Made by a program: the position numbers and the translations under genes
Shown: one piece after another, positions 44,377 to 56,800 of the stretch
Numbering within the stretch: position 1 is the first letter of the stretch
Layout: every line of letters starts with the position of its first letter
DNA from: Saccopteryx bilineata
Taxonomy: Eukaryota > Chordata > Mammalia > Chiroptera > Emballonuridae
Direction: 5' to 3'
Length of the DNA: 64,000 nt
Assembly: GCF_036850765.1 (NCBI RefSeq)
Contig: NC_089493.1
Coordinates: 128,532,239-128,596,238 of the forward strand
The notes under the pieces: generated by a model
Told to the model about the DNA's origin: nothing
Database searches by the model: none
What the model saw: the letters and a program-made list of their open reading frames with translations, nothing else

Positions 44377-44932
44377 AAGAAAACTGGATAGATACATGCA
44401 AAAAAATAAAACTAGACCACCTCCTTACACCTTATACAAAAATAAACTCAAGATGAATTAAAAACTTAAATGTAAGACTCAAAACAATAACACTCCTAGG
44501 AGAAAGCGTAGGCAGTAAAAGCTTGGACATTTCTCACAGCAATATTTTTTCTGAGGCTAGGGAAACAAAAGAAAAAAAATAAACAAGTGGGATTACATCA
44601 AACTGAAATGTTTTTGCACAGGAGCACTTTTTCTTGAAGAGAGCCTGCAGGCAACCTGTGGAATCAAATACTAGGACTTTTTCTGCATTCCCCTCTGGCC
44701 TGCAGTACCCTGCAAGGATTCTGCAGTCTGGTTTGTGAGTTTGTATTCTTCCTTTTGTTTTCTTTTTTTAACCCTGAAAATTAGCATTGACATTTCACAA
44801 GGAACAATGTCATTTCTTGCCCTGAAATGCAATTTTCCTCTATGGTCTCAATTCAGTAGTAATTCATAGTCTTTAGCAAGGCTGATTTCTGCAGATATCT
44901 TGTGGTTCAATATCTTTTCAAATAATGAGGAC

Positions 44933-45108
44933 AGCAGGTCCTCAAATAATATGGTTTGGTTTAACATCGTTTCTTTGTAACAGTGAGGAGATGCCAGAGA
45001 AACATAGCTCTTACTTATATCAATCAGATTATGCAAAATTGGTTTTGTTTTACAGTGTTTTGCATACAGTTGCAGAACCTATAGCTGATGTTAAGTCAGG
45101 ACTTACTG
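44933..45108. mobile_element. Tigger-like (TcMar) DNA transposon remnant
   Basis: CAGCAGGTCCTCAAATAATA at the left and GTTAAGTCAGGACTTACTG at the right form diverged inverted ends of an old mammalian Tigger-type MITE. Confidence 0.65.
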
Positions 45109-46904
45109 TATATGTTACAAAGCAGTTAAAGAATCTACTCTTCTGTAGGTACAATGTATATTAAAGCATTTTTTAAAAAAAATAAAAGACTTTATTATCA
45201 ATTTCAAAATTTTATGATTTTGAAATGGGATCTAAATGAACTATTTTTTATTCTCTCTTTGGTATTCTTGTCTGAGAGCACTTACTTTGTTTCAGACAAG
45301 GAATACTGAACTTCCAGGATGTGTTTTGTGATTCTTTTTTAAAAATCACATTTTAGATATAAATGGTGGGAAGGAGACAACTCTTCCCAAATAACATCTA
45401 TAGATATACTCTCCTCTCATCCCCCATCACCCAGGATTAGCTGGGCTTAGTGACACACTTCTGAAGAATAGAGTATAAAAAGGGAAACTTGATGACTTTA
45501 CAGTGGAGAAACCTGGCTGACACCACCTTAACCAAATGATCAAAGTTAACATCATCAGTGATGTCATGTGGCCATCATATGTGTGATGAGAGTGGTACAT
45601 GTCACAATGATATTTCTTTTCTTTAAAGTCATAGCCTCAATCTAATCATGAGAAAATGCATCAGACAAACCCAAATGGAGACACATTCTACAAAACTACG
45701 AAATACCTGACCATCGATCCCTAGTAGGGCACATACAGGAATAGATCTATCTGTTCTTCTCTCTTCCCTTCTTCTTTCTCTAAAATCAGTAAATAAAAAA
45801 TTTGTTTAAAAATTACAACAAAATACCTAACCAGTATTCTTGAAATGTGTTAAGTATACACTTAGGACAGAAATTGACTATGAAATTGTAAAAGATAAGA
45901 CTAAAGAGACATGACAATTAAATGCAATGTAGGACCCAAAATTGGATCCTGGAAAGAAAAAGAACATTAATGGGGAACCTGGTGAAATCTGAATAAAGTT
46001 AAAATGTAGTTACCAGGGATGTACTACGTTGGTTTTCTAATCTGACAAATGTCTCTTAGCAATGTGAGGGGACATAAAGGGAGATGCTGACAGTGGCAGA
46101 CGGGTTCAAAGAATTCTCTGCACTGTCTTTGCAACTTGCAACTTTTCTGTGAACCTGAAATAACTCCAACATGAAAAATTTATTTGAAAAAATTAGGTTT
46201 GTTTTCTCTTTTCAAGATTATGAACCAGTGAAGTTAGGACTATTTTTTAGTCTGATTCTCTTTACCCAGAGTCTTGAATGGTAGGATGAAAAAGCTCTTG
46301 TTGCTGCTGCATATCGTTCCATCTCTCCCCTTTGTTTGATGACCAGTAACAACAGCAAGAAGATGCCATCAACAGCCAGGGCAAGAGGAAGAACTTGTGT
46401 GTATGTTTCCCAGGAGACCACCACATCTGGCCTTCCTGGCTCCTGGGGTCCTGGGGGCATCACCATAACTGCAGCTACTGCTCTCTAAGATAGTAACCAA
46501 GGGAGTCACTCTAACATCCTCAACTCCCGCCTCTCCCAGTGAATATAGCCGGCTGGTCACTGCGCTATGATAAGTGAGATGGCAGAGCCATCTTCCTCGG
46601 TGTCATCTTTAATCCCCATCTTTACCAGCAGTCTTTTAGGACAATCATGGTAGTTACTTGAACACTATTAAAATGATGAAGATGCTATAAACCAGAGGGA
46701 ATCAATAACTCCTTTCAAAGGTTCCCAATCCACAAATGAGAGAAGAAGGAAACACAAGCAAATTGTTATCACTGGGCTAAATTTCCAGATCCACAGTTGA
46801 TAGACTGGCCTCTACTTCCAGCTAAGGAAGACTGTGCAGGGTCTCTAGGTAGGAGAGAAGAGTTTGCTTCTTTTCCTTCTATCCTGCAAGAGAATTAGGA
46901 GCTT
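45109..46904. other. Mostly unassigned; one decayed SINE piece
   Basis: A CT-rich stretch with CTGACCATCGATCCCTAGTA at about 45709-45815 looks like a decayed SINE. The rest shows no gene. The minus-strand frame at 46218-46466 includes a short hydrophobic run but nothing recognisable. Confidence 0.45.
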
Positions 46905-47285
46905 GGTACAGACTGCCCCCACCCCATCCCCAAATTCATGTGTTGAATCCCTAACCCCATAGGACTGATTTGAAGATGGGGCCCCTCAGGGAGCTACTTC
47001 TGTTAAGTGAGATCATAGAATGAAGTCCTGACCTGATAGGTCCTTTGCTGTTATAAGAAGAGGAAGAGACACCAGAATTCTCACTCCACCGTCATGGGGG
47101 CATAGTGAGAAGGTGGCCATCTGCGAGCCAGGAAGAGAGGCCTCAGAAGAACCCAGCTCAGCTGGACCAGGGTATGGGGCTTCCAAGCTGCCAGAAATGT
47201 GAAAAACAAGTTTCATTTGTGAAGCCACCCAGTTCTGGTATTTTGTAATGGGAGCCTGAGAGAATATGGATAGTTCTTTCTCCAT
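46905..47285 (+). mobile_element. MaLR-type (ERVL-MaLR) LTR
   Basis: AATTCATGTGTTGAATCCCTAA-like opening, GTTATAAGAAGAGGAAGAGA, GGCCATCTGCGAGCCAGGAA and TGAAGCCACCCAGTTCTGGT are the familiar order of MST/MLT1-type LTRs. Solo. Confidence 0.8.
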
Positions 47286-50200
47286 TCTACTTTTCCCGTC
47301 TTCACCAGAAGGGAAGAATGTTGCAGGTAAACTTAGAAGAAGACCACTTAAATAACAAGACTTCTAACCCTTTTCATTCCTATAGTGGCTGCTGAGGAAG
47401 GAATGAGAATTATTGAGCAGGAGGGAGAAAGAGAATTCATTACCTTTCCTGGCCTCTACTTAAACTCCCAGGCACAAGGGCAAAGTTTCACTGGCCAGAA
47501 CTCTAACCTACTGATCTAATGATGATGATGATGATGATGATGATAATAATGGGTGTTTGGAATTTTGTCCATTTTTTTTTTTTTTTAACTCTACTAATTG
47601 AATGACCTGGCGTTTCATCCTGAGTCCCTTCAGGGTATCTAAAAGTGAACTTCTAAAATTTCCACATGCTTTCGCCCACTGGAAAGGTCTCTCAAGGCCC
47701 TTGTGGGGGATGGCATGAGGTAACGGGCACCAGAGTGGTTTGTAAAATACAAGGCATTCCATGAGTGCAAGCTATTGTTGAAGGAAGCAGAAGGAAAAAT
47801 TTAAATCCCAGGATGCCCCCTGAAAAATGTGTGTGAGGTGGCCCCGTTTAGACTGTCACCCTTGCCATGAATTCACAGACCCTTGAGCAATTTCTCCAAG
47901 TGCTCACACTTGTCCCCTGGGTGTCCCTTCCCTGTACTGGGGCGAGCAGGGAGATGCTGACTCTCCCAAGCCAGTCCGGAACCTAGGACAGCAGCAGCAC
48001 CAGCAGCCACGCTGAGGAGGAAGGGGCTCAGTTGCTAGGAGACAGGCAGAGTGGGCAGCCAGTTCCCAAGCAGGTTAGAATCTGGTAAGAAAGGATTTTA
48101 AAAGCCTATTTCTGTCTGCTTTGGCTAGAATTAAAATTCTCTTCAGGGTCTAGCCACCAGTGATACAATCTACTTAATTACAGGTATTGAGAGGTCCTTG
48201 AAAGGGATCTATTTGGCTATTTGTGTGTGTGTCCCTCCTTTCCACAGTGCCTAGAAAGGCAGGCACTTAAAAACAAAAAGGTGTGTGGGGAGGGGGTGGA
48301 GGGGAACTGATGGAGATGGAGTCCATAGCAGAATTAACCCAATCATATCCGGTCATGACCCTTAGGCCCCAAGAAGAAATAATTGTGCTGAAGTCAGGTT
48401 TAAAATACATTACGCCTTCTGTTGCTTCCGAGTACATCAAAGCTTGTGGCCACACAGCATTGAAAGTATGTTTCAGGTCCAAGAGGGTGTGTCAGGTGGG
48501 ACTTTTCATCTGCAGTTTATCCTTCCCAGGAACAGCCCGATGGGGCATCTGGGCTAATTGGATGAGATAGACACCGTATGTAAACTTTCCCTTGTTGAAT
48601 CATGACAAGAATGTGATTTTCAAATAAGAATTGTTTACTTGGTTCAGGTTCTGGTTCTGGTTCCCCCAAAGCATGAAGCACACATGAGGAATCAGAATCC
48701 CATGAACTTGCTGCAAGACACACAGTGACGTGTACCACTGCCCAGAACAGAGCACTGAGCTCAAGTGACATCAGCTGGGAAAGCAGTGAAAGAATACTTG
48801 CATTTAGAGCCATTTACAAGCTGAGGTTTGACAGTCTCTGCCTTGTACCTGCTGACACACTGAAGGCCAAGCTGCCCTGCTGATTCACCAGGAAGGAAGC
48901 AGCTTGCTTGCAGGGTCAGGTGAAAATAAACCATCTCCGAAAAGGGTCTAGTGCCCTCAGCAGACGTGCTTTATGTGGTTAAAGCATGACGTCTAATGAC
49001 AAAAAGCAAGAACAGCTTCAGTATTTACAGGGACACTCTGGCTCCCAGTCTGCTTTTAAGGGAAGCTAGCAGTTTTGCCTCTGGGGGCCACTGTAATTGG
49101 CCAAGAAAAGAAAGACTTGGGAGAATAGAGACAGGTATAGGACAGTGCCTGGAGATGAAGATGAGGGCAGACCTGGACTTGAGAAGAGTGTGTGTGGAAA
49201 GAGACTAGAGGCCCTTCATTGGTGAACAGGAGGTTGTGTGAAGGACATAGTGATGAGCTGATGTGGAGAACTGCAGCGAGATGTGGACATAAAAACCAGG
49301 ATATTATGTATATCAATGAATGACAGCGGACTCTCCTGTGTGCTTCTAACTCCGGGGATGCAATGGGTAAGCGTTGGGGCTGTTTCTCCTAATCTGTCCA
49401 TCATAGAAAGTAGAAGTCCATGCTTTGTATGTGGAGATGATTTTGCTGAGCAGAACGATCATGGGCTTTGGGATCACGCAGACCTGGTTTTGGATCCTGC
49501 CTCTCTGTTTGCAAGTGATGGAACACAGGCAAGACATTCAATCTTCTGAGTCTCGGTTTCCTCCTCTACTGCCTTCTTCCAGTGTGACAGTTTTGTTTTT
49601 TTGAGGGGGGAGCCCAATGACTCTGTGTTCTCACTCCAAATTCAAACACTTGAAGAGATGGCCTGACTGGGGACTGTGATTGAAAGGTCCTTCTCCCCAT
49701 GATTTGTAGCTGTCCCCAGAACCATGTGGTACAAGGGATGGGCATTCTCCAAAGGGAAAGAGGACTGGCAAACAAAAACAGGATCCAAACAAAACTACCT
49801 GAAGGGCATCATGGACACCTGAGATGGAAGACCAGGTGCAACTATACTCCTTTGGACATTTGTGATAAAGTGATGGAAGCTTTGCAACTTCCAAGAAGCA
49901 TCACTGTAGGATTTGGGTCAGCCTGGCAGATTGAGGAGACCCAAGGGTACATCATCACAGGGTTTTTTGGGGTTTTTCAGAGCCAGGCCAAATACCTACA
50001 CACCCTCATGACCCCTGGATCCTAGAGGGCAAACCCAATGTCCTCTGCTGGACAGCGGAGCCCACAGAGCCAGATTTTTCTGGCAGATTCCTGCTCTCCT
50101 CCCCCCACACATGAACATGATTCTGTAGGTCTGGCCACTCCCTTCAAAGATTCAACTTTGGGGATGCTGGGCAGGCTCCCAGGCCACACAGATGAGTAGT

Positions 50201-50794
50201 AACAGGTATTGGCTTTCACCCAGTGCTGCCTTCAGGCCTGTTAGGAGGTAAGATCTCAGATCACTTGTCCCCCCCCCCCCTTTAAAATGGCACCAGGACC
50301 CTAGCACGTGCAGCTAGCAGCTACATTTAAGCCAAAATCTGATTTGAGGCCCAGCTGGGTGCTAATTGAAAGCCAAGGGAGGAGCAACCTCTTGGCTTCC
50401 TACTCCCTGGGGGCAGAATGTTTGCCCCTGGACCATCTGAACAGCAGGAGAGGAGCAGGCTAAGAGGACCCCTGGGGAGAAGGCAGCTGCCTGCCCATGT
50501 CCAGGTTACTACGGCAGCACTCCAGGTCTGTCTGGCTCTAGCATCTTTATCTGGTAATAACGAGCTATGTGATCAATGGCTAGAGGTGCTTCTAGAAAGA
50601 GACTCATTTGTCAATCTCTCTCCCCATCCTCAGCATGGGTCTGACTAACTCTTGTTATGCCTACGGGAGCAGATAGCCAAATACATTATCTAGGCATACC
50701 CAGATAATGTACGCATTATCCAGCAGCACACGAGGATAATGGTCTCAGCATCCCCAGGCAGGGGTAAACCCAGAAGGGCCACTGTGATGGTTGG
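47286..50794. other. Long stretch without recognised genes
   Basis: A (GAT)n tract is at 47519-47550. A MIR-like piece is at about 49440-49565 (CATGGGCTTTGGGATCACGC, GAGTCTCGGTTTCCTCCTCT). The remainder is unassigned. Confidence 0.5.
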
Positions 50795-51215
50795 TTATTT
50801 TATATATGAACTTGACTGGCCATGGTGTGCCCAGATCAAACATTATTTCTGCTATGTCTATGAGGGTGTGGCTGGTAGAGATGAGCATTGAAATCAATGG
50901 ACTCAGTAAAGCAGGTGGCCCTCCTGAGTGTTAGCAGGCATCATCTGACCACTGGGGGCCTGGATGGCACACCAGGCAGAAGAAGGAAGAATCCTGTCTC
51001 ACTGTTTGACTTGGGACATCCCATCTCATCTTCTCCTGCCCAGTGACTGAGATTCATGCCACAGTTCCCCGAGTTCTCAGGCCTTTGGAGTTGCACTGAA
51101 CCACACTACTAGCTCTCTAGGGTCTCTGGTTCACCAACAGCAGACCATGAAACTTCTCAACCTCCATTATTACATAAGCCAACTTCTCATTTCACACACA
51201 CACACACACACACTT
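50795..51215 (+). repeat. Ancient LTR-like repeat
   Basis: TTATATATGAACTTGACTGG, GTGCCCAGATCAAACATTA-like text and GGACTCAGTAAAGCAGGTGG follow a common old mammalian repeat; CTGCCTAATACAG at 51557 may be its far end. The family name is not certain. Confidence 0.5.
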
Positions 51216-51442
51216 GACCCTTGAACAATGCGGGGCTGCTGACACAGTAAAAAATCCACATATAATTTTAGTGTCCCCCCAATATGTGAATTTCCAGGCA
51301 CAGATGAAAAAGACTGTTTTCTGTCCACAGTTGGTTAAATCTGTAGATGCAAAACTGGAGGATAGTTACCAAAAAAAAAAATCTGCATCGAAATGGACCT
51401 GTGCGGTTCAAATCCATGGCATTGAAGAGTCAACTGTATATC
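51216..51442. mobile_element. Tigger-like MITE inside the old repeat
   Basis: TTGACCCTTGAACAATGCGG at the left and TTGAAGAGTCAACTGTAT at the right are inverted ends of a known style of Tigger MITE. It lies next to a CA tract (51194-51213). Confidence 0.75.
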
Positions 51443-51448
51443 TGTTCT

Positions 51449-51486
51449 GATTCATAGATGATTGATAGATAGATAGATAGATAGAT

Positions 51487-51528
<42 letters not shown>

Positions 51529-51530
51529 CA
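51449..51530. repeat. (GATA)n microsatellite
   Basis: GATAGATA units with GATGATAGATA interruptions, similar in form to 28203-28275. Confidence 0.95.
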
Positions 51531-51539
51531 AATAGACCT

Positions 51540-52474
51540 GCTTCACTGGTGAATTCTGCCTAATACAGACAATCATTCTCTCAGTTACCCTGAAAACTGG
51601 CAACTGTGTCAGGTTATAAGTCTTCCAGCTGTGTCAGAAGCCACACTCCTGTACCTCCCAACGCTAAAACTTCCCTTGTGTGCTGACCGAATTCGTCACA
51701 CCTTCATTTCCAGGTGCCACGTGCAGACTTGTGTTCACGCCATAGACTGATGAGGTAGGGCGTTACCTCTGGGGAGCAGGTGGGTGGAGAGGTACGGGGT
51801 TGGGGTGGGGCAAATCAAGTGTGACCTAGAAGATAAGTCACAAAATCTGCACACTACAGGGAGAAAATTTGGAAGCAGTCAATGGAAGGAATTGAACTAA
51901 AGTCAGAAACAAGGAGAACTAAATGATTGACAGAGAAGCGTTCCTGGAAGATAAGTCTAGGGCAACAAAGAAACTAGAGAATGCTGCAATTTAGCCAAGG
52001 CTTGCGTGCGTGCATGGGTGCGTGCGTGTGTGTATTTAGTAGTCAGAACAGGTAGACAGCAATGTAGAAACTGGTTCCAAGATGGAGAGGGTCCAAGTGA
52101 GGCTGGGCAGGGAGGACACCATCCTGGTTTCACATCTCAAATGCTGAGGCCTGGGCAAACAGGGAAGGAGGGAGCACCTGACAGGCTGCCAGCTGTTGGC
52201 TACTGCATGGATCCTCAGCCTGTGCTACAGGAGTCCAAGAACACACCAGCCACACCTGAAGTTACCTTTTAAGGAAAGTGGTTCAAACTGGTTCTTTTCC
52301 TGTGTTGGTTGCTATTGCTCATGCCATGTTTTGAGTGAAACCAGCTCAGTGTCCTCATCATAACTGGCTTCACCAGCATTGATGCCAAGCTAAAGGCAGC
52401 CACCCAGGAGCTAGCATGGCTGACATGAAATCTGCCCAGTGACAGTGTTTGTACCAGAAGGTTGCACATCTGCC
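51540..52474. other. No recognisable gene
   Basis: Unassigned; a GTGCGTGCGTGTGTG run near 52000-52035. Confidence 0.5.
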
Positions 52475-52858
52475 TGTCATAGGCCGAATGGTGCCCCTCC
52501 ACACCCAACTCATACATTGAAGCTTTAAACCTTGGTGTCTCAGACTGTGACTGTATTTGGAGATAATGCCTTTAAAGAGGCAATCAAGTTAAATCAAGGC
52601 ACTTAGAGTGGGCCCTAATCCAATGCTCTTATAAGGAGAGAAAATTGGACACGCACAAAGGAAAGGCCATGCAAGGACACAGTGAGAGGAGGCGTATGCA
52701 AGCCAAAGAGACAGGTTTCAGAAGAATCCACACCTGCTGACACGTTGATCTTGGGCGGCTTGACTCCAGAACTGTGAGGAAGCAAACTCCTGTTGTTTAA
52801 GCCACCCATTCTGGGGTGCTTTGTTATGGCAGCCCCAGCACCCTAATACACACTCAAC
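52475..52858 (+). mobile_element. MaLR/MLT1-type LTR
   Basis: GGTGTCTCAGACTGTGACTG, TTTGGAGATAATGCCTTTAA, GCCATGCAAGGACACAGTGA, CAGAACTGTGAGGAAGC and TTTAAGCCACCCATTCTGG are MLT1-type LTR phrases in order, ending CCCTAATACA. Confidence 0.85.
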
Positions 52859-53483
52859 TGAGTTTTCCTTTTGGGGCAAAACGAAACACAAGGTTAAGAT
52901 CTCTCACAGTACAGTCAAAAGTACTGGAATCTAGACAGAGAGTCAAGCTGAGAAGAGAGTGTTGTTAGGGCCCCATGCTCTTAAATCTACTAGCAGTCAA
53001 TCACATTGAAGATCAGGTGTAAAACCTTAGGGAACCAGGTTAATAAACAGGAAGCTCCTGGAGGCAAGGCCAGGAATGCTGGTAATGAGCTTGGTGTGAG
53101 AGTCTAGGCTAGACTCACACCAAGTTCACTACCAGCTGGGCTGGTCTGGGGCAAGCAGAAGCTGCTGACAAAATCCCAGGCTCTGACCAGGAAGGTGAGG
53201 CTCTCTGGGAAGTAGAAACAAGGGAAGGTGCAAGACTGAAAGTGTGCATGCAGGTTTATAAAAACACTAACATGTTGATGGGACTCTAACTAGACATACA
53301 GACTGGGGCAAGCACTTGTGCCCAGAATCAGCACAGGGCCCAGTGGCTGGGTCCACAGAGAGCAGATATTAGAGTCTTGGGCCACCAGGGCCCTGGGAGA
53401 GTGGGAGAGTACCTGGAGTGGAATTTCTCTACTGGATAGAGGTGACTAACTCCTGGTGAGGACAGGGTTTAACCCAGTGGGGT
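52859..53483. other. No recognisable gene
   Basis: Unassigned. A short inverted repeat, GGTGTGAGTCTAGGCTAGACTCACACC in loose form, spans about 53092-53120 and could fold as a hairpin. Confidence 0.45.
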
Positions 53484-53497
53484 TGATTCCAATTCTT

Positions 53498-53854
53498 TCT
53501 TTTCTTTCTCCTTTTCCAACTGAGATGAGGGGAGATAGAGAGATAGACTCCTAAATGCGCCCTGACCAGGATCCACCCAGCAACCCCATCTGGGGCCGAT
53601 GCTCTGCATTTCTGGAGCCATGCTCACAACCAAGCTATTTTTAGTGCCTGAAGCAAGGCTCCACAAAGCCAACCTCAGCACGGGGCTGATGAACAAGTCA
53701 TGGCTGTGAGAGAAGAGACAGAGAGAGAGAGAGATAAAAGGGGGAGGGTGGAGAAGCAGATGGTCGCCTCTCCTGTGTGACCTGACTGGGAATTGAACCC
53801 TGGACTTCCACATGCCAAGCCAATGCTCTACCACTGAGCCAACTGGTCAGGGCC
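53498..53854 (-). mobile_element. Older family A-like SINE, reverse
   Basis: CTGAGCCAACTGGTCAGGGC at its right end and GGGAATTGAACCCTGGAC. Duplication TGATTCCAATTCTT (53484-53497) versus TGATTTTAATTCTT (53855-53868). Confidence 0.92.
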
Positions 53855-53868
53855 TGATTTTAATTCTT

Positions 53869-56800
53869 AAGGTTCAATATCATCCATTTGCTTCCCACTT
53901 GCTTTTCACAGAAAAATAAATAAAATTATTTATTTATTTTCTTTTCCTGTGATGGGCTCACAAAACAGTGACACCAGCTTTTTGCGCAGACATGTTTCCC
54001 CCTCTTTCCTACAGTGCTATTTATAAGCACATTGTAAAACTGCTGGGGGGGCGGGGATGTTGACATTTTGTGACTGCAAAACTCTGGATTCTTCTGGAGA
54101 GATGAGAACCAGCGAAAAAGGGGTTAAACTCCAGTAACTGTTTTACATGGATTCTGGCAACTGTGTGAAAGAGTTCAGAGTGTGCCAGGCACAGTGGACC
54201 ACCAGGCAAGGTACAACAAGGACTCTGTGCATCCTCTGGGCTCCCCGAGTTGTTGCGAGCCAGTGCAACTCATAATTCTGCAGGTCTCAAGTGGGAACGG
54301 TGGAGGATTAGAAAATAAACACAGGAAGAAAAAGGTTGGAATTGGGAGGCTTCCTATAAACTGATGACCTACAAGAGTGAGTCTTCTCCCCCAAAACACT
54401 TTATTTATTGTGCAGAGAGCAAAGCCATTTGCAAAACAAAGAGAGCTCAGATACAAAGTCACATTTCTGAGGCAAACCAAGAATTCTCTCAAGTGCAGAA
54501 AACCTGCCACCCTGAATAACATTTTAACTTCACAAAACAAAGGGTAAAAAGAAAACTGCCTACAGTCTCTTCAAGGGACATGGGGGATGAGATGAGTAGA
54601 AACAATCAGCATTATAGCTAACATGGAGCTGTGGGGAAGAGTTCAGCCTTTAGCACTTAAACCTTAAACTACAAGGATCTTTGTCAGCTTATAGTCTCCC
54701 ACAGCCTCTAGCAACCTAATCAAGTGAGGTGGGGGGTGGGCAGCAAGGACCTTGTCGTCTTACTGCCAGTCACCCACACCTCTGTCCCCCCAAAATCTAA
54801 ACTGTCTCTTGCAGTCTGTTTCTCACACTCAGTTGTGGTTTGCAGCTCACCTTTGCTCTCCTCCGACTTACTGATAATTCGAATTTCTTGCTTTGCCCAA
54901 GGCAAGGAGGGACCTGCATGAAGAATGGCAAGGGTGTGGAGAAGGGCATGCTGGACCTTGGGGGGATCAAGAGGGCCCACACCATTGTTCCCTACACAGT
55001 TTGTCCTTGCCCTTCTCTCTTCTCCCTTCTTGAGGGATCAGCCAGTGCTTTGGGAAGAACAATAAGGTGAGGAATGACACGGGCTTATAATGGACTGAGA
55101 GACCCTCAGTTCCATTGGGAATCCAGAAAAGTGTAGACCTCTTGACAACAGCTAAATTCATTCTTGTTTTGCCTTCCTGGAAAATTGGGATCTCTGAAAA
55201 TTGCCAATGGTCTTATGGACAGAAGACCTTTGATAAGCAATCTGCTTTGCAGAAGTTAGGACAGAGCTGGCAAGCCCTGGACAGCAGGGAGAGGAGGAGC
55301 CCGCAGGGAATAGAGTTCCCCATGGAGACTTGAAGGGCTGACACTGAGTTCCTTGACAAGTTCTCTAAAATTATACTCTTAGAGCCTTCCCTGGGAAGGA
55401 AATCAGTTACAGATCCTTTTTGTTTGTGAAAATTACAGAGGGGTTGTTTGTTGGTGGTAAGAAAACACTTTTATTAATGTAAGTACAATTCAGGGCAGAA
55501 AAGAGATTTTTTTTTTTCAATAGGGAGCATTAATCCTCAAGTCTGATTAGGTCAGACGTTTCCACTGCTTATGAAGAGCTACGTAGGTTGACAGATGCTC
55601 TCTCCAGAAGTTTCTTAGGGTTAGGAAACATTCTCATTGCACTACTCAAATTTCTATTCAAGGAAATGAGTGACAAGTATCTTTGTGTTACGTGCTCCAC
55701 ATAAATGTGCGTATTATGCATGTGTGCTGTGTTGTAAGTCGGCTTGCCTGCAAATTTAGTTTCTCACTCCAGTGCAAACTGTGACCATGCATTTCAAATT
55801 GCCTAAATAAAGTTTTTAAGACGTGCATGGATTTCTGGATAGCCATGGGAGAATGACCTCTTAAAACACACACACACATATACAAAACCACTAGCTCCTT
55901 TATCAGGAATTTATGTGAGGGGCTCCCACTGGATGGCACCAGTTTGTGTGTCACAAGGGTGTATGAAAGGCCAAGAGCAGGGCTGTTTAACTCACAGTTC
56001 ATCAGAGGAGTACCAGGGAAGCTACAGAGCCATGGGAGCAGTACCCACAATACAAAAGGCAGCCAGAAGCACGTCACATGCGGGCACCAGCAGCCAGGGG
56101 ATGCAGAGCCCATCTGCCTAGATGCTGCCACAGCTGTGGTCCCCTACTGTGAGTACAGGATTGCACATTTGAGGGACATGGCTGAAAGCGCACTGTCCAT
56201 GTGTCCTAAACTTCCAAATAGCATGTAAAACACACAGGAAACCAGCAGGGAGATGGCGATGTAAGGGGTATAGGCAGAGATATTATCGTCGCTATTTTAC
56301 AGACGGAGACTTGGAGATTTAAAGGGTAGGACAGCTTCCCTGAGGAAGCGTAACAGAGACGAAGTGTTCTCCCCAAGTTCACATGGCTTAGAGGTTGCTG
56401 AGTGGGTATTTGAACTTGGGTCTACGTGGTCTAGATCTGGACTCTTGCCACACTAAACCTTCCCGCCTATATCACAGAAATGAGAACTTAAAGGACATAG
56501 TACAGGTGAAGGCATTTTGGCAACTGTGAAAAGCTAAGTAGATGTAATGAATCCATATTATTTAAAGTCAAATCTCCTCAGACAAGCCTACAATGAGATA
56601 GTGGAAAATTATGGTTCAGAGGAATGTTCTTGCTTGCCAAGTCAATGATACTCCTTCCCAGATCACCAACAGTCATAAAGTGAGTTAATGACCAAAGAAA
56701 GCTTTTAATAGTGGGTTGGGCTACATGACCTCAGACATCCTGCCAAGTCAGTACTTCTGAGAATCAGGAATTTTATCAAAGCAGTAAGAATGTAGCCCTG

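Larger units (their letters stand above)
43234..44625 (+). mobile_element. L1 ORF2 segment, forward half of the same inverted L1
   Basis: Reads ORF2 in + orientation from CTAGAAATAAATATAACCAA to TGGGATTACATCAAACTGAA and TTTTTGCACAGG. In L1 order this piece lies just upstream of the reverse piece at 42185-43230, with a short gap. SINEs at 43637-44049 and 44174-44376 interrupt it. Confidence 0.85.

Noticed and set aside
46218..46466. 82-codon minus-strand frame with a hydrophobic segment
   Set aside because: No family resemblance, no splice context and a length expected by chance.
55688..56131. 147-codon minus-strand frame
   Set aside because: Crosses a CA microsatellite (Cys-Val repeats) and shows no recognisable domain.
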